A stretch of 64,000 nucleotides of DNA from Streptomyces hyderabadensis (GTDB taxonomy: Bacteria; Actinomycetota; Actinomycetes; Streptomycetales; Streptomycetaceae): the NCBI RefSeq assembly GCF_020404845.1, contig NZ_JAIOJZ010000019.1, forward strand, positions 1 through 64,000, written 5' to 3'. This document shows, piece by piece, positions 1 to 8,759 of the stretch. The position numbers and the translations under genes are program-made. Numbering within the stretch: the first letter of the stretch is position 1; every line of letters begins with the position of its first letter. The notes under the pieces are model-generated. The model had not been told where the DNA came from. It ran no database searches and saw nothing but the letters and a program-made list of their open reading frames with translations.

Positions 1-1384
1 GCAGGCCCAGAGCCGCCAGCTCGGCCTCGACGGCCGGAGCGAGTCCGCTGCGCGGTGCGCCCGGGGCCGGGCGGCCGCCGCGGGTGCCGACGAGGACCTG
101 CTCCATCGCCCTGGCGACGGCCCGCCCCCTGCCGTACAACTCGCCCTGCGCGAGTACCGTTTGCACCGCCTCGACCAACTCCCCCCGGCCGGCCGCCGGC
201 AGCCCGCGCAGCCGCGCCAGGTCCGAGGCCAACCGCACGATCTCGCGCGCGTCGGCGGGCCCGGACGGATGCCCGAGGCCGCGCAGCGCCGCACACACCC
301 GCACGGCGGTCTGTGTCAGTGCCTCCGCCAGCGCGCCCGGATCACCGGCCGCCCGCACCACCAGGTGCTGCCACTCGGGGTCCCGGATGCCCGCCGGATA
401 GCCGGACCGCTCGTCCAGGAGGGCGTACGTGTACGGGATGAGGGAGGTCACCCATTCGGACTGGCCGGCAGAGCCGGTGGAGTCGTCGGCACGGCCGGTG
501 GCGGCGCCGGAGCCGTCCCGCTCGGGTTCGCCCGGGCCGGCCGGGGAGACCAGTGCCGGAGCGTGGAAGGCGCCCACGACCAGGGCGGCCCGTGCACCCT
601 CCGCGGTGGCGGCGGCCAGCCGGGAGCGCATCCACGCCTCACGCCGCAGGTCGAGTGCGGGTACGCCGCCGGAGGCGACGGCCTCCTCGCGCAGGGCCCA
701 GCCGGTCAGCAGCGCGGCGCGGCGCAACGACTCCGGTTCCGACCCCGGGGCCGTGGCCTCGACGAGGCGGTCCCACAGGTCCTCACCGGGGCGGCCGGTG
801 AGCCGTGCCCGCAGAGCCGTACCGAGCCGGGAACGGTCCGAACGGTCCGGCTCCGCCGCGGCGGGCGCTCCCGGGCGCCTCCCCGCCCGCCACGCACGGT
901 CGGCCAACGGCAGGTCGCAGGCGACGACCGGAACGCCCCGCCGGGTGGCCCAGCGCAGGGCGGCCAACTCCGGGGAGAAGTCGGCGAACGGATAGAAGGC
1001 CGGCCCCGCGCCCTCCGCCCGCCCGGCCGCGGCCAGCGCGACCGGCGCCCGTGTCTCCTCGTGCCCCAGCCAGTGAAGCCACTCCTGCATCTCGGCGGGC
1101 AGCTCGACGAGCAGGACGTCCGGCGCGGCCCGGTCGAGCAGCGCGGGCACGGCCGCGGCCAGGGACGGCGCGTGATGCCGCACCCCGATGAGGAACGGCG
1201 CCCCCGGACCGGTGAGCGCCGCGACCGCCTCGTCCGGGGACAGCGGAGAGGAAGCGGAGGAGAGGGCGCCGGAGGAGGGGACGTCGGAGGAGAAGACGCC
1301 TGAGGAGAAGGCGTCGGAGGACGGGGAGCCGGGGGAGACGGAGCCGGAGGCGACGGAGCCGGGGGAGGACGGGGAGCGGGACAC
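1..1384 (-). CDS. DUF5682 family protein (YehM-like), 3' part missing
   Basis: Reading leftwards from a GTG at 1384 the frame stays open to the window edge (about 461 codons seen). The start lies 6 nt after the MoxR stop, and the MoxR end itself supplies the GGAGGG ribosome site. The first ~45 residues are a Ser/Gly/Pro low-complexity leader. Then comes the family opening, GVRHHAPS, followed by VLLVELPAE and later PVVACDLPLADRAW, as in DUF5682 proteins, which are the YehM partners of YehL-type MoxR ATPases. Function is unknown. The context implies a soluble partner of the AAA+ ATPase in a chaperone-like complex; a VWA protein normally follows, here outside the window. The true start could be further inside, just before the conserved block. 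Confidence 0.75.
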   Translation of the reverse strand, partial: MSRSPSSPGSVASGSVSPGSPSSDAFSSGVFSSDVPSSGALSSASSPLSPDEAVAALTGPGAPFLIGVRHHAPSLAAAVPALLDRAAPDVLLVELPAEMQEWLHWLGHEETRAPVALAAAGRAEGAGPAFYPFADFSPELAALRWATRRGVPVVACDLPLADRAWRAGRRPGAPAAAEPDRSDRSRLGTALRARLTGRPGEDLWDRLVEATAPGSEPESLRRAALLTGWALREEAVASGGVPALDLRREAWMRSRLAAATAEGARAALVVGAFHAPALVSPAGPGEPERDGSGAATGRADDSTGSAGQSEWVTSLIPYTYALLDERSGYPAGIRDPEWQHLVVRAAGDPGALAEALTQTAVRVCAALRGLGHPSGPADAREIVRLASDLARLRGLPAAGRGELVEAVQTVLAQGELYGRGRAVARAMEQVLVGTRGGRPAPGAPRSGLAPAVEAELAALGL

Positions 1385-1389
1385 CGTGG

Positions 1390-2559
1390 TCAGCCCTCCA
1401 GGACCGTGCGCAGGTCCCACAGGGTGCGCCAGGTGGCGGAGCCCTGCTCGGCGCGCCGCCGCACCGGACCGTCCCAGTACCCGCGCAGTCGCGCCGCGTC
1501 GGCGGGGTCGTCCTTGCGGACCACGCCGAGGAGATGACCCGGCAGCAGGCCCAGCACGTCGCGGTCCCCGGGGAAGTACGCCGCGGCCAGCCCCAGGGCG
1601 CCCGCGACCGACACGGCCTCCGCGGTGCTCATGACGGTGGAGGGCCGCTCGACCTCCCAGCCCTCCGCCGACCGGCCCTCGCGCAGGTCGCGGAAGGCGA
1701 CGACCAGTGCCTCCAGGACCGCCTCGTCCACCTTGAAGGGCGCGCCGGCCCGTTCGACCGAGGCCCGTGCCTGGCTGCGGACCAGGGCGGTCTCGGCGTC
1801 GAGGTCGGGGATGGGACCGACGGTCTCGAAGTTGAACCGGCGCTTGAGCGCGGCGGACATCTCGGACACGCCCTTGTCGCGCAGATTGGCGGTGGCGATG
1901 AGGTTGAAGCCGGGGGCGGCATGCGCCAGGGCGTCCTCGGTGCCCGAGAGTTCGGGAACGGCGATGCGCCGCTCGGAGAGCAGGGAGACCAGGGCGTCCT
2001 GCACCTCCGGCAGACAGCGGGTCACCTCCTCGACGCGGGCGACACCTCCCCGGGTCATCGCGGTCAGCACCGGGGAGGGCACGAGCGCGCTCCGGCTGGG
2101 CCCCTGGGCGAGCAGCAGGGCGTAGTTCCAGCCGTACTTGAGCTGGTCCTCGGTCGTGCCCGCCGTGCCCTGCACCACCAGGCCGCTGGTGCCGCACACG
2201 GCCGCCGACAGCAACTCGGACAGCAGGGACTTGGCGGTGCCGGGCTCACCGACGAGCAGCAGTCCGCGCTCCCCGGCGAGCGTGACGACGCACCGCTCGA
2301 CCAGTGCCCGGTCGCCCACGAACTTGCCCTCCACCACCAGTCGGCGCGGCACGCCCTCGGGTGCCTCGGTGCCCTCGGGCAGCCGCAGCGCGCTGCCGTC
2401 GCTGCCCATGACGAAGGTGACCACGGCGCGCGGCGTGAGCCGCCAGGCGGGCGGGCGCGGACCGTCGTCGTAGGCGGCGAGGAAGGCCAGTTCGGAGGCG
2501 TACCGGTCCTCGGGCGGCACGATCTGACGGGCGGTGTCGGGGGAGACGGTGGTGGTCAT
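1390..2559 (-). CDS. MoxR-family AAA+ ATPase (YehL-like)
   Basis: 389 residues, close to the usual size of YehL-type MoxR ATPases. A clear Walker A, GEPGTAKS, sits at residues 104-111. The Walker B/sensor region is the modified form seen in this subfamily (ARVEEVTR, then a CLPEVQDAL stretch), and NLIATANLRDKG matches the sensor-1 Asn region. MoxR ATPases work as ATP-driven chaperones or cofactor insertases together with VWA-domain proteins. The gene is third in a minus-strand operon: the 1,724-residue protein ends 53 nt upstream and the DUF5682 gene starts 6 nt after its stop. The substrate cannot be inferred from sequence. Confidence 0.9.
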   Translation of the reverse strand: MTTTVSPDTARQIVPPEDRYASELAFLAAYDDGPRPPAWRLTPRAVVTFVMGSDGSALRLPEGTEAPEGVPRRLVVEGKFVGDRALVERCVVTLAGERGLLLVGEPGTAKSLLSELLSAAVCGTSGLVVQGTAGTTEDQLKYGWNYALLLAQGPSRSALVPSPVLTAMTRGGVARVEEVTRCLPEVQDALVSLLSERRIAVPELSGTEDALAHAAPGFNLIATANLRDKGVSEMSAALKRRFNFETVGPIPDLDAETALVRSQARASVERAGAPFKVDEAVLEALVVAFRDLREGRSAEGWEVERPSTVMSTAEAVSVAGALGLAAAYFPGDRDVLGLLPGHLLGVVRKDDPADAARLRGYWDGPVRRRAEQGSATWRTLWDLRTVLEG

Positions 2560-2611
2560 CGACGGATCTTCCGGTGGGAGCGGGCAACGGTCACTGGGCC
2601 TTCGTGCGGGG

Positions 2612-5600
2612 TCATCGGCGACGCCCCCTGCGCATGGCGCGGGTGGTGATTTCCTCGTAGGCGGGCGCGTCCTGGGCGAGGACCCGCTCCCAGGCGCGGG
2701 CGAACAGCTCGGGCACCGGGATCTGCGGAACGGCCCGGGACCCCGCGCCGACCGGGTAGAGGCCCTCCTTCCACGTCTCCACCGGCAGGGCCGGCGACTT
2801 GAGGTCGCGCCAGCCGCACGGCAGGAAGAGGGAACGGCCGGCCCGCGGCCGCTTGGCCTCGACGACCAGGTCCGTGGCGGCGAGTTCGGCCCGGGCCTTC
2901 TTCAGCCGGGCGGGACGCCAGCCGGTCCAGCGGGCGCAGTTGCGGTCGGTCGGGTCGGGCAGGGCGAGCAGCTGCAGGTAGAGCGCCGCCGCGTCCTCGC
3001 CCAGGCCGTGGGCCGTCGCCACCTCGGTGACCAGTGCCGGAACACTGACCGTGGGGTCCTGTGCGGCTCCGGCGGGCCCTTCGGGGTCCAGACCGGCGTC
3101 GAGGGCCCGCGCGAGTTCGTCGCCCAGGATGGTGCGCAGGGCCCGCAGCCCGCTGCCGCGCGCGTCACCCACCAGCCCTTCGAGCAGGCCGAACACGGCG
3201 TCGTCCGGTCCGGTGAGACCGGCGGGCCGCACCAGCACGGTCTCCCGGTCGCCGTGCCAGGGGCGCAGGACGAGCGCCTCACCGATCCGGGTCGAGCCGT
3301 CCTCGTCGGCGCCGCCGGCCGCGGGAAGCCCGTACGCCTTGCGGAGCTCGGCGGCGGTGGTGCCACCCTTCTCCGTCCACTCCACCCCCAGGTCGAGCAG
3401 CAGCCCCGGGTCGGCCAGACGGCGGCGCAGCGCGGTCAGACCGTCCGGCAGGGCCGCGCGCAGGGGGTGCCCGTGGGGGAGGGCGTAGGCCAGCGAGGCC
3501 AGGGTGTCGACGGCGCCGGTCAGCGTGTGGCGGTGCGGTATCGCGGCCGGGTCGTCCGCGACCAGCCGGCCGTTCTCGTCGGGTCGTTGGACCGTGGTGC
3601 GGCTGAGGCAAGGGGTGCGCGCCGGGTTGAGCACCGTCTCGGCGGATCCGACCGGCAGGCCGTCCAGCGCGACGGCCAGTTCCTCGGGCAGGCGGACCAG
3701 GGCACCCAGGCGGTCGGTCCAGACCCGGCCCAGGGCACCCGTGTCCGGCCCCGTCGTCCACAGCTCGGCGGGGTCGTCGGGCAGCAGGGCGGCGAGGAGC
3801 GCCGCCCGGTCCGCGGGAGGCAGCGAGTTCAGCATGCGGTTGCCCGCGTCGAGCTGACGGGGCTTGAGCCCGGCCGTGGCGAGTGCGTCGGCGTCGAGGC
3901 TCTCCGGTTGCCCGGCCAGGAGCACGGTGGCCTGGAGCGGTCCGACGCCCCCGCGGGTGGCCGCGGCGAGGGCGGCGGGCGCCTCGGTCCGCCAGGGCGC
4001 GGCTCCCTTGTCCCGGACCAGCCGGGTGACCGCGGCGAGTGCGTCGGCGGGGAGCGCCGGGGCGTGCCGGGTCTCCCGCTCCAGCGTGAAGTGCGCGACG
4101 GCGCCGAAGACGCCCGCCGGATCGTGGTCGAGAGCGAGCCAGTTGACGCGGTCCCGGGCGACGTCGACGTTCTGGCAGCCGAGGACGACGACGGTGCGGC
4201 CGTCCCGGCGCAGCACCTGCCCCGCACGCTCCTGCTGCCGGTGCCTGTCGTGCGGCTCGCCCAGGACAATCTCCCGCAGGCCCGCGCCGGGAGTGGCGAG
4301 CGGCCCTTCGGCGAGCGCCTCGAACAGCAGGAGCAGCGCCTCCCGTTCGGCCGCCGGCAGGGTGGGCACGGTGGCCCGGTAGGCCAGCGGCCGCAGCACG
4401 CCCAGCAGATCGGGCCAGGTCATGCCGAGGCGGGGGACGGTGTACTCGTCGCTGTGCCACCCGTCGCCGAGCGCGGACCGCCGGGTGCGGTCGGACAGGG
4501 GCGCGCCGTCGGCGGGCTTGCCCGAGAGCACCTGGTTCACGGCGCGGATCTGCCGGAGCGCGGTCCACTGGCCCTCGCCGCCCCACGACCCCCACATCCG
4601 GGACAGGCCGTCGGCGGCCGCGCGCAGGGTGCGGTCGTCGCCGTGCCGGGGCCGGTAGTCCGCGAACATCCCCTCGGTCCGCTTCCGTTCCGGCTTCGGC
4701 TGCTCCACGGGCGGCTCGACGAAGCGGGTCACCGCATCCACGATCCGGACCGTGCTGCGGACCAGAGCCGCCACACCCACGAGGAGCCGCTCGTCGGTGA
4801 GCCCGGGAAGCGCACCGGCCACGGCCCGCCGGACCACATCCTCGGCGGACGGCACCACGGGACTGTTCCCGGCGGCCGGGGCCGCGTCGGCCGCCGCGGG
4901 CTGCGCGCCGCCGTCACCGGCCGCTCCGTCAGCCGCCTTGGCCGCGTTCACCTGCGCCTGGCGCTCGGCCAGCGCCCGCGCCGCCTCGCGCAGCAGGTCG
5001 GCCGCCGCCTCGTCGGTGAAGGCGCGCAGGACGGCCGAGGCACCCTCGTCCCGGGGCCGCAGCGCGTGCCAGAACGAGACCGGCGGGAGGAACGGCGTGC
5101 CCGCGGCGAACTCGCCGCCCCGCTCGTTGGGTGTCACGCGGCCGAGTACGCCCGCGTCACTGCAGTCGTCCGGCGCGAACAGGGCGATCTGGCGCCGCGT
5201 GCGGGCCACGACGGGCGCCGCGCCACCGGGCAGGCGCAGCGCACCGAGCGGGGTGAGGCGTTCGCCGTGCCGGGGGGTCCGCAGCGTGACGGTCCGGCCG
5301 TCGGGCGTGCCCGCCGTGGTCAGCGCCTCTCCCGCCGCATCCTCGGCGCGCACCCAGCGTCCCAGCACCGTGCCGTCGGTGCCGAACGGGCTCCGCTCCA
5401 GGCCCGGTTGCAGCGGCAGCAGCTCGCACCGGTCCTGCAACAGCGTGGTGTCGTCGGCGATGCCGGAACGGAGGAAGGCGGGCAGGGAGGCGCGACTGTG
5501 CGAGCCCGTCGCGGGGTCGTACTCCAGCCACACGTGCCGCCGCCCCTGCCGGCCCTGCCGCCAGTACGACGTGCCGTCGCCGATGACGGGCCTGCTCGCG

Positions 5601-7786
5601 GGCAGGACGGTGTCGCCGGCGTGCAGCGTGCGCCCGCCGGTGGCCCGGCCGCCGCCGGGCAGCGGGATCGAGGGGGCGACGTCGTCGTTGCGCCACCAGT
5701 GGGAGATCTGCTCGCCGGTGAGGGTGAGGACCTCGGACGGCCGGGTGGACCAGTAACCGCGCTGCTTGCCGTCCTGCCACCACACCACGAGCAGTTCCCC
5801 GTCGGCGTAGCGGAACTGGGGGCGCTGCCAGCGGTCCAGGTCGGCCGGCAGCAGGTCGTGTTCGAGCAGGATCGAGTCCGGACCGACGACGACCGCCTTG
5901 TGCCCGCGGCTGAGGATCAGGCAGGGCCAGGCCTCGTTCACGATCAGCGCGGTGTCGCGGTCCCTGGCCGCCCCGGCCGCGCTCCCGTTGCCCTTGCGGG
6001 CCCGGGTCTCGGCATCGAGCAGCCGCAGGGCTTCGTCGAGGGCGGGCCAGCCCAGTTCGTCGATGATGCCGGCCCGCAGGGTGCGCCCGAGCAGTGGAGC
6101 CGCCTGGTACCCGCCGGCGCGGGCGACGGCCTCGGGATTGACCCGGGGAGCAACCGAACGGAAGGGGCTCAGCCGGTTCAGCGCCTCGTGGGCCCCGGGC
6201 AGTCCCACCGCGCGGGAGAGTTCACCGACGGCGCCGTCCAGCCACTCGCGCAGCACCCCGCGGAGCACCCGGTGCTCGGCGAGATGGTCCAGGACCCGGC
6301 TCGACCGCCGCTCGTGCCCCGCGGCACCGACCGCACGCAGCAACAGGGGGCGCAGTCGCGGGTCCGCCGCCACGGCGGCCAGGTCACGACGTTCCGGCCG
6401 GGTGTCGTGCACCCAGCGGTCCAGGTCGAGGCGGACCTCGGCGTCGGGAGCGGGCAGCGCGAGAGGGACGTCCTCCGCCGCGCACAGGTCGAGCAGCGAG
6501 ATGTCGACGCCCATGTGCCGGCGGCCGGCGAACAGGTCGACGGCCCGTCCGTCGGCGCGCAGCCGTGGCGCCATCCGGGCGACGAGGCGGAGCGTGGCGG
6601 GGGAGCTGTCGCACCCCGTGGCGCCGCGCTTGCGGTGGGCGGCCCAACGGCTCAGCCAGTCCGCCGCGTCGGCCCCGGCCCTGCCCCCGGTCGCGGGATC
6701 GCGCCCGGCGGCCGTCCCGCCGTCCTCGCCGGTCAGCAGCCGGTCGGCACCGCACTCGGTCAGCAGCTCCAGCCAGAACTCGTCGCTCCTGGCGTCGTGG
6801 TCCAGGCCGGCCGGCATGATCTCCAGCAGCCGTTCACGGACCGCGGGCCGCCGGTCGGCGAGGACGCTCAACGTCGCCCGGTAGGCGGTCCAGAAGGAGG
6901 CCGGCGCCCGGACGGCGGCGGGCGAGGCGACCAGGTCGGCGACCAGGTCGCACTCCGCCTCCACCCTGGGCAGCCCGGCCGCCTTGATCAGCACGCGCGC
7001 GTCCTGCGGCAACGACGCGTACGGCGGCATGCCGGCCGCACAACGCTCCACGGCCAGCTGACGGAACTGCGCCCAGGCCTCGGCGGCGTCCAACCGGGCG
7101 GCGAGATCCTTCACATGCTGCTTCAGGGCCTTGACCGTCAGTGCCCCGGCGAAGGCGAACTCCAGGAACACGGCGCGCTGCCGCTGCTCGTCGACGGCGA
7201 GCGCGTGCACCCGCTCCGCCTCGCGGGCCTTGCCGAAGAAGGCGGCGGCGTAGGTGGTGTTGTCGAACTGGAGGAAGATCCGCGCCGCCTGCTCGTAGAA
7301 GGTCGGCAGGAAGTGCGGCACGGCCCGGCCGAGCCGGTCGCCGAGCTTCTCGAAGCCCTCCTTGGCGGTGCCGGGACGGGACTTGGCCTGGCGCGCGAGC
7401 CGCTCCACGTCCTTGACCAGGGCCAGTGCGTGGTGCCCGTTGGCCGGGTCGTTGACCAGGGCCCAGGCGGGGAATCCGAGGGTCTCCCGCCTGACCTGTC
7501 CGACTTCCGGGGTCTGCGGGTCCCGCACGAGTCCGAGGAAGTCCAGGGCGAGGTCCTCGGCCGCCCCGAGGGTGCCGGGCACCAGCCGGACGACGCTGCG
7601 CCCGCCCAGCGCGGCATGGGTGTACGTCCGGACGGTGAGGGTGTCGGCGTCCTCCCGGGCGCTGCTGCCCGGCGGCAGCAGCGCCCCGGCTTCGAGCAGG
7701 GCGGATGCGGTGGCGTCGTCGGGACCTGCGGCCTCGTGGGCGCCCGTGGCGCCGTGCGGCGCGGTGGTGGTGTCCATGGTGCTCAC
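2612..7786 (-). CDS. Very large hypothetical protein of the MoxR operon (1,724 aa)
   Basis: I chose the GTG at 7786 because it overlaps the TGA of the upstream gene (GTGA overlap) and has GAGGAG eight bases before it; an ATG at 7777 in the same frame is the alternative. The protein is 1,724 residues, has no signal peptide or obvious membrane segments, and is mostly Ala/Leu/Arg-rich helix with scattered Trp-rich motifs such as WLEYDPATGS. I recognise no catalytic motif. Its place between a DUF4132-like protein and a MoxR ATPase matches the yeh-type locus, where a large DUF4132 protein (YehI) accompanies the ATPase, so it may be a scaffold or client adaptor. That role is inference. Confidence 0.85.
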   Translation of the reverse strand: MSTMDTTTAPHGATGAHEAAGPDDATASALLEAGALLPPGSSAREDADTLTVRTYTHAALGGRSVVRLVPGTLGAAEDLALDFLGLVRDPQTPEVGQVRRETLGFPAWALVNDPANGHHALALVKDVERLARQAKSRPGTAKEGFEKLGDRLGRAVPHFLPTFYEQAARIFLQFDNTTYAAAFFGKAREAERVHALAVDEQRQRAVFLEFAFAGALTVKALKQHVKDLAARLDAAEAWAQFRQLAVERCAAGMPPYASLPQDARVLIKAAGLPRVEAECDLVADLVASPAAVRAPASFWTAYRATLSVLADRRPAVRERLLEIMPAGLDHDARSDEFWLELLTECGADRLLTGEDGGTAAGRDPATGGRAGADAADWLSRWAAHRKRGATGCDSSPATLRLVARMAPRLRADGRAVDLFAGRRHMGVDISLLDLCAAEDVPLALPAPDAEVRLDLDRWVHDTRPERRDLAAVAADPRLRPLLLRAVGAAGHERRSSRVLDHLAEHRVLRGVLREWLDGAVGELSRAVGLPGAHEALNRLSPFRSVAPRVNPEAVARAGGYQAAPLLGRTLRAGIIDELGWPALDEALRLLDAETRARKGNGSAAGAARDRDTALIVNEAWPCLILSRGHKAVVVGPDSILLEHDLLPADLDRWQRPQFRYADGELLVVWWQDGKQRGYWSTRPSEVLTLTGEQISHWWRNDDVAPSIPLPGGGRATGGRTLHAGDTVLPASRPVIGDGTSYWRQGRQGRRHVWLEYDPATGSHSRASLPAFLRSGIADDTTLLQDRCELLPLQPGLERSPFGTDGTVLGRWVRAEDAAGEALTTAGTPDGRTVTLRTPRHGERLTPLGALRLPGGAAPVVARTRRQIALFAPDDCSDAGVLGRVTPNERGGEFAAGTPFLPPVSFWHALRPRDEGASAVLRAFTDEAAADLLREAARALAERQAQVNAAKAADGAAGDGGAQPAAADAAPAAGNSPVVPSAEDVVRRAVAGALPGLTDERLLVGVAALVRSTVRIVDAVTRFVEPPVEQPKPERKRTEGMFADYRPRHGDDRTLRAAADGLSRMWGSWGGEGQWTALRQIRAVNQVLSGKPADGAPLSDRTRRSALGDGWHSDEYTVPRLGMTWPDLLGVLRPLAYRATVPTLPAAEREALLLLFEALAEGPLATPGAGLREIVLGEPHDRHRQQERAGQVLRRDGRTVVVLGCQNVDVARDRVNWLALDHDPAGVFGAVAHFTLERETRHAPALPADALAAVTRLVRDKGAAPWRTEAPAALAAATRGGVGPLQATVLLAGQPESLDADALATAGLKPRQLDAGNRMLNSLPPADRAALLAALLPDDPAELWTTGPDTGALGRVWTDRLGALVRLPEELAVALDGLPVGSAETVLNPARTPCLSRTTVQRPDENGRLVADDPAAIPHRHTLTGAVDTLASLAYALPHGHPLRAALPDGLTALRRRLADPGLLLDLGVEWTEKGGTTAAELRKAYGLPAAGGADEDGSTRIGEALVLRPWHGDRETVLVRPAGLTGPDDAVFGLLEGLVGDARGSGLRALRTILGDELARALDAGLDPEGPAGAAQDPTVSVPALVTEVATAHGLGEDAAALYLQLLALPDPTDRNCARWTGWRPARLKKARAELAATDLVVEAKRPRAGRSLFLPCGWRDLKSPALPVETWKEGLYPVGAGSRAVPQIPVPELFARAWERVLAQDAPAYEEITTRAMRRGRRR

Positions 7787-8637
7787 GCGGCCCGCTCCTC
7801 GTCCTCGATGTCGCGACCGGCGTACAGCGCGGCAGCCATGCGCATGCCCTCCGACCAGGCCACCGGACCGACCTGGCCCAGCTTCAGCACCTGACCGGCG
7901 GCGTCGGTCCACATCAGGGGACCGGTCTCCGTCTCCTCGTAGCCGTCCCAGTCGCCGACCCAGACGCGGGCCTCCACGCCCCGGCCGTCCTCCCAGGCGG
8001 AGCAGACCGCGTATCCGCCGCGCACCCGGTGCCCGAGCTGGGTGACCCGGCCGTGCAGGAAGCGCAGCTCCTTGAAGGCGCCGCCCGCGTACTCCTCGAC
8101 CGAGGCGGCCTCGGCGTCCAGTGCGGCGGGGCGGTGCCACACCTCGCGGAAGAGCTGCTGGGCCCGCTGCTCGACCCCGAGTTCCACGGCGAACTCCCGC
8201 AGCTCCTCCAGGTCTTCGAGGAGCACGGGATGCGGCAGCCGGACGAGCTCGGGGGCGATGCGCACCGTGTCGCCGTCGAGGTCGACGAGGCCGAGACCGC
8301 GCTCGGGGTCGGCGTCCCGCAGGAAGCCCGCGACCTCGCCGTCGGCCCCGGTGACCACGAGGTCGCGCAGGGCCGACCGCCAGGCCGGGTCGGGCCACAC
8401 CCGGGTGAGTACGGCAAGGGGAACGGGCAGCGACCGCACCATCCAGCGCTCCACGTCGCTCAGGCACTGGCGTTCGTGCCGCTCCAGCCACTCGACGAGC
8501 TGTCGCAGTCCGACCACCGCGGGATCGTCCGCGAGCTTGGCCGGCACCGACTTCAGCCGCCGTCCGGCGGCGTTGCGGCACACCACCTTCCCGTCGTCCA
8601 GGGCGACCTCGTAGTCCCCGGCCGTCACCCACCCCAT
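7783..8637 (-). CDS. DUF4132-like protein, first gene of the MoxR operon
   Basis: 284 residues from an ATG at 8637 with GGGGAGG upstream. The middle carries the pattern PAWRSALRDLVV, then GFLRDAD and GLGLVDLDG. The C-terminal part has LRFLHGRVTQLGHRVRGGY, resembling the C-terminal region of DUF4132 proteins. No transmembrane segment or catalytic motif is visible. It shares a 4-nt overlap with the giant downstream gene, so the two are probably translationally coupled. It may be a separate piece of what is one longer YehI-type polypeptide in other bacteria. The family assignment rests on motif resemblance only. Confidence 0.7.
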   Translation of the reverse strand: MGWVTAGDYEVALDDGKVVCRNAAGRRLKSVPAKLADDPAVVGLRQLVEWLERHERQCLSDVERWMVRSLPVPLAVLTRVWPDPAWRSALRDLVVTGADGEVAGFLRDADPERGLGLVDLDGDTVRIAPELVRLPHPVLLEDLEELREFAVELGVEQRAQQLFREVWHRPAALDAEAASVEEYAGGAFKELRFLHGRVTQLGHRVRGGYAVCSAWEDGRGVEARVWVGDWDGYEETETGPLMWTDAAGQVLKLGQVGPVAWSEGMRMAAALYAGRDIEDEERAA

Positions 8638-8759
8638 GAGTGCCTCCCCGCACCGCAGTGATCAAGTGCTGACGACTGTAGGCGAGCCCACTGACAACGC
8701 CGTCGGGGCGGGGGACGCGGGGCGGGGGAGGGGCCGCGGGCCGGGCGGCCGGAGCGCGG

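Noticed and set aside
2534..7894. Plus-strand open frame of about 1,786 codons
   Set aside because: It is antisense to the 1,724-residue gene, is Gly/Arg/Pro-rich without domains, and arises from the high GC3 of the true minus-strand frame. The same applies to many other long frames opposite real genes.
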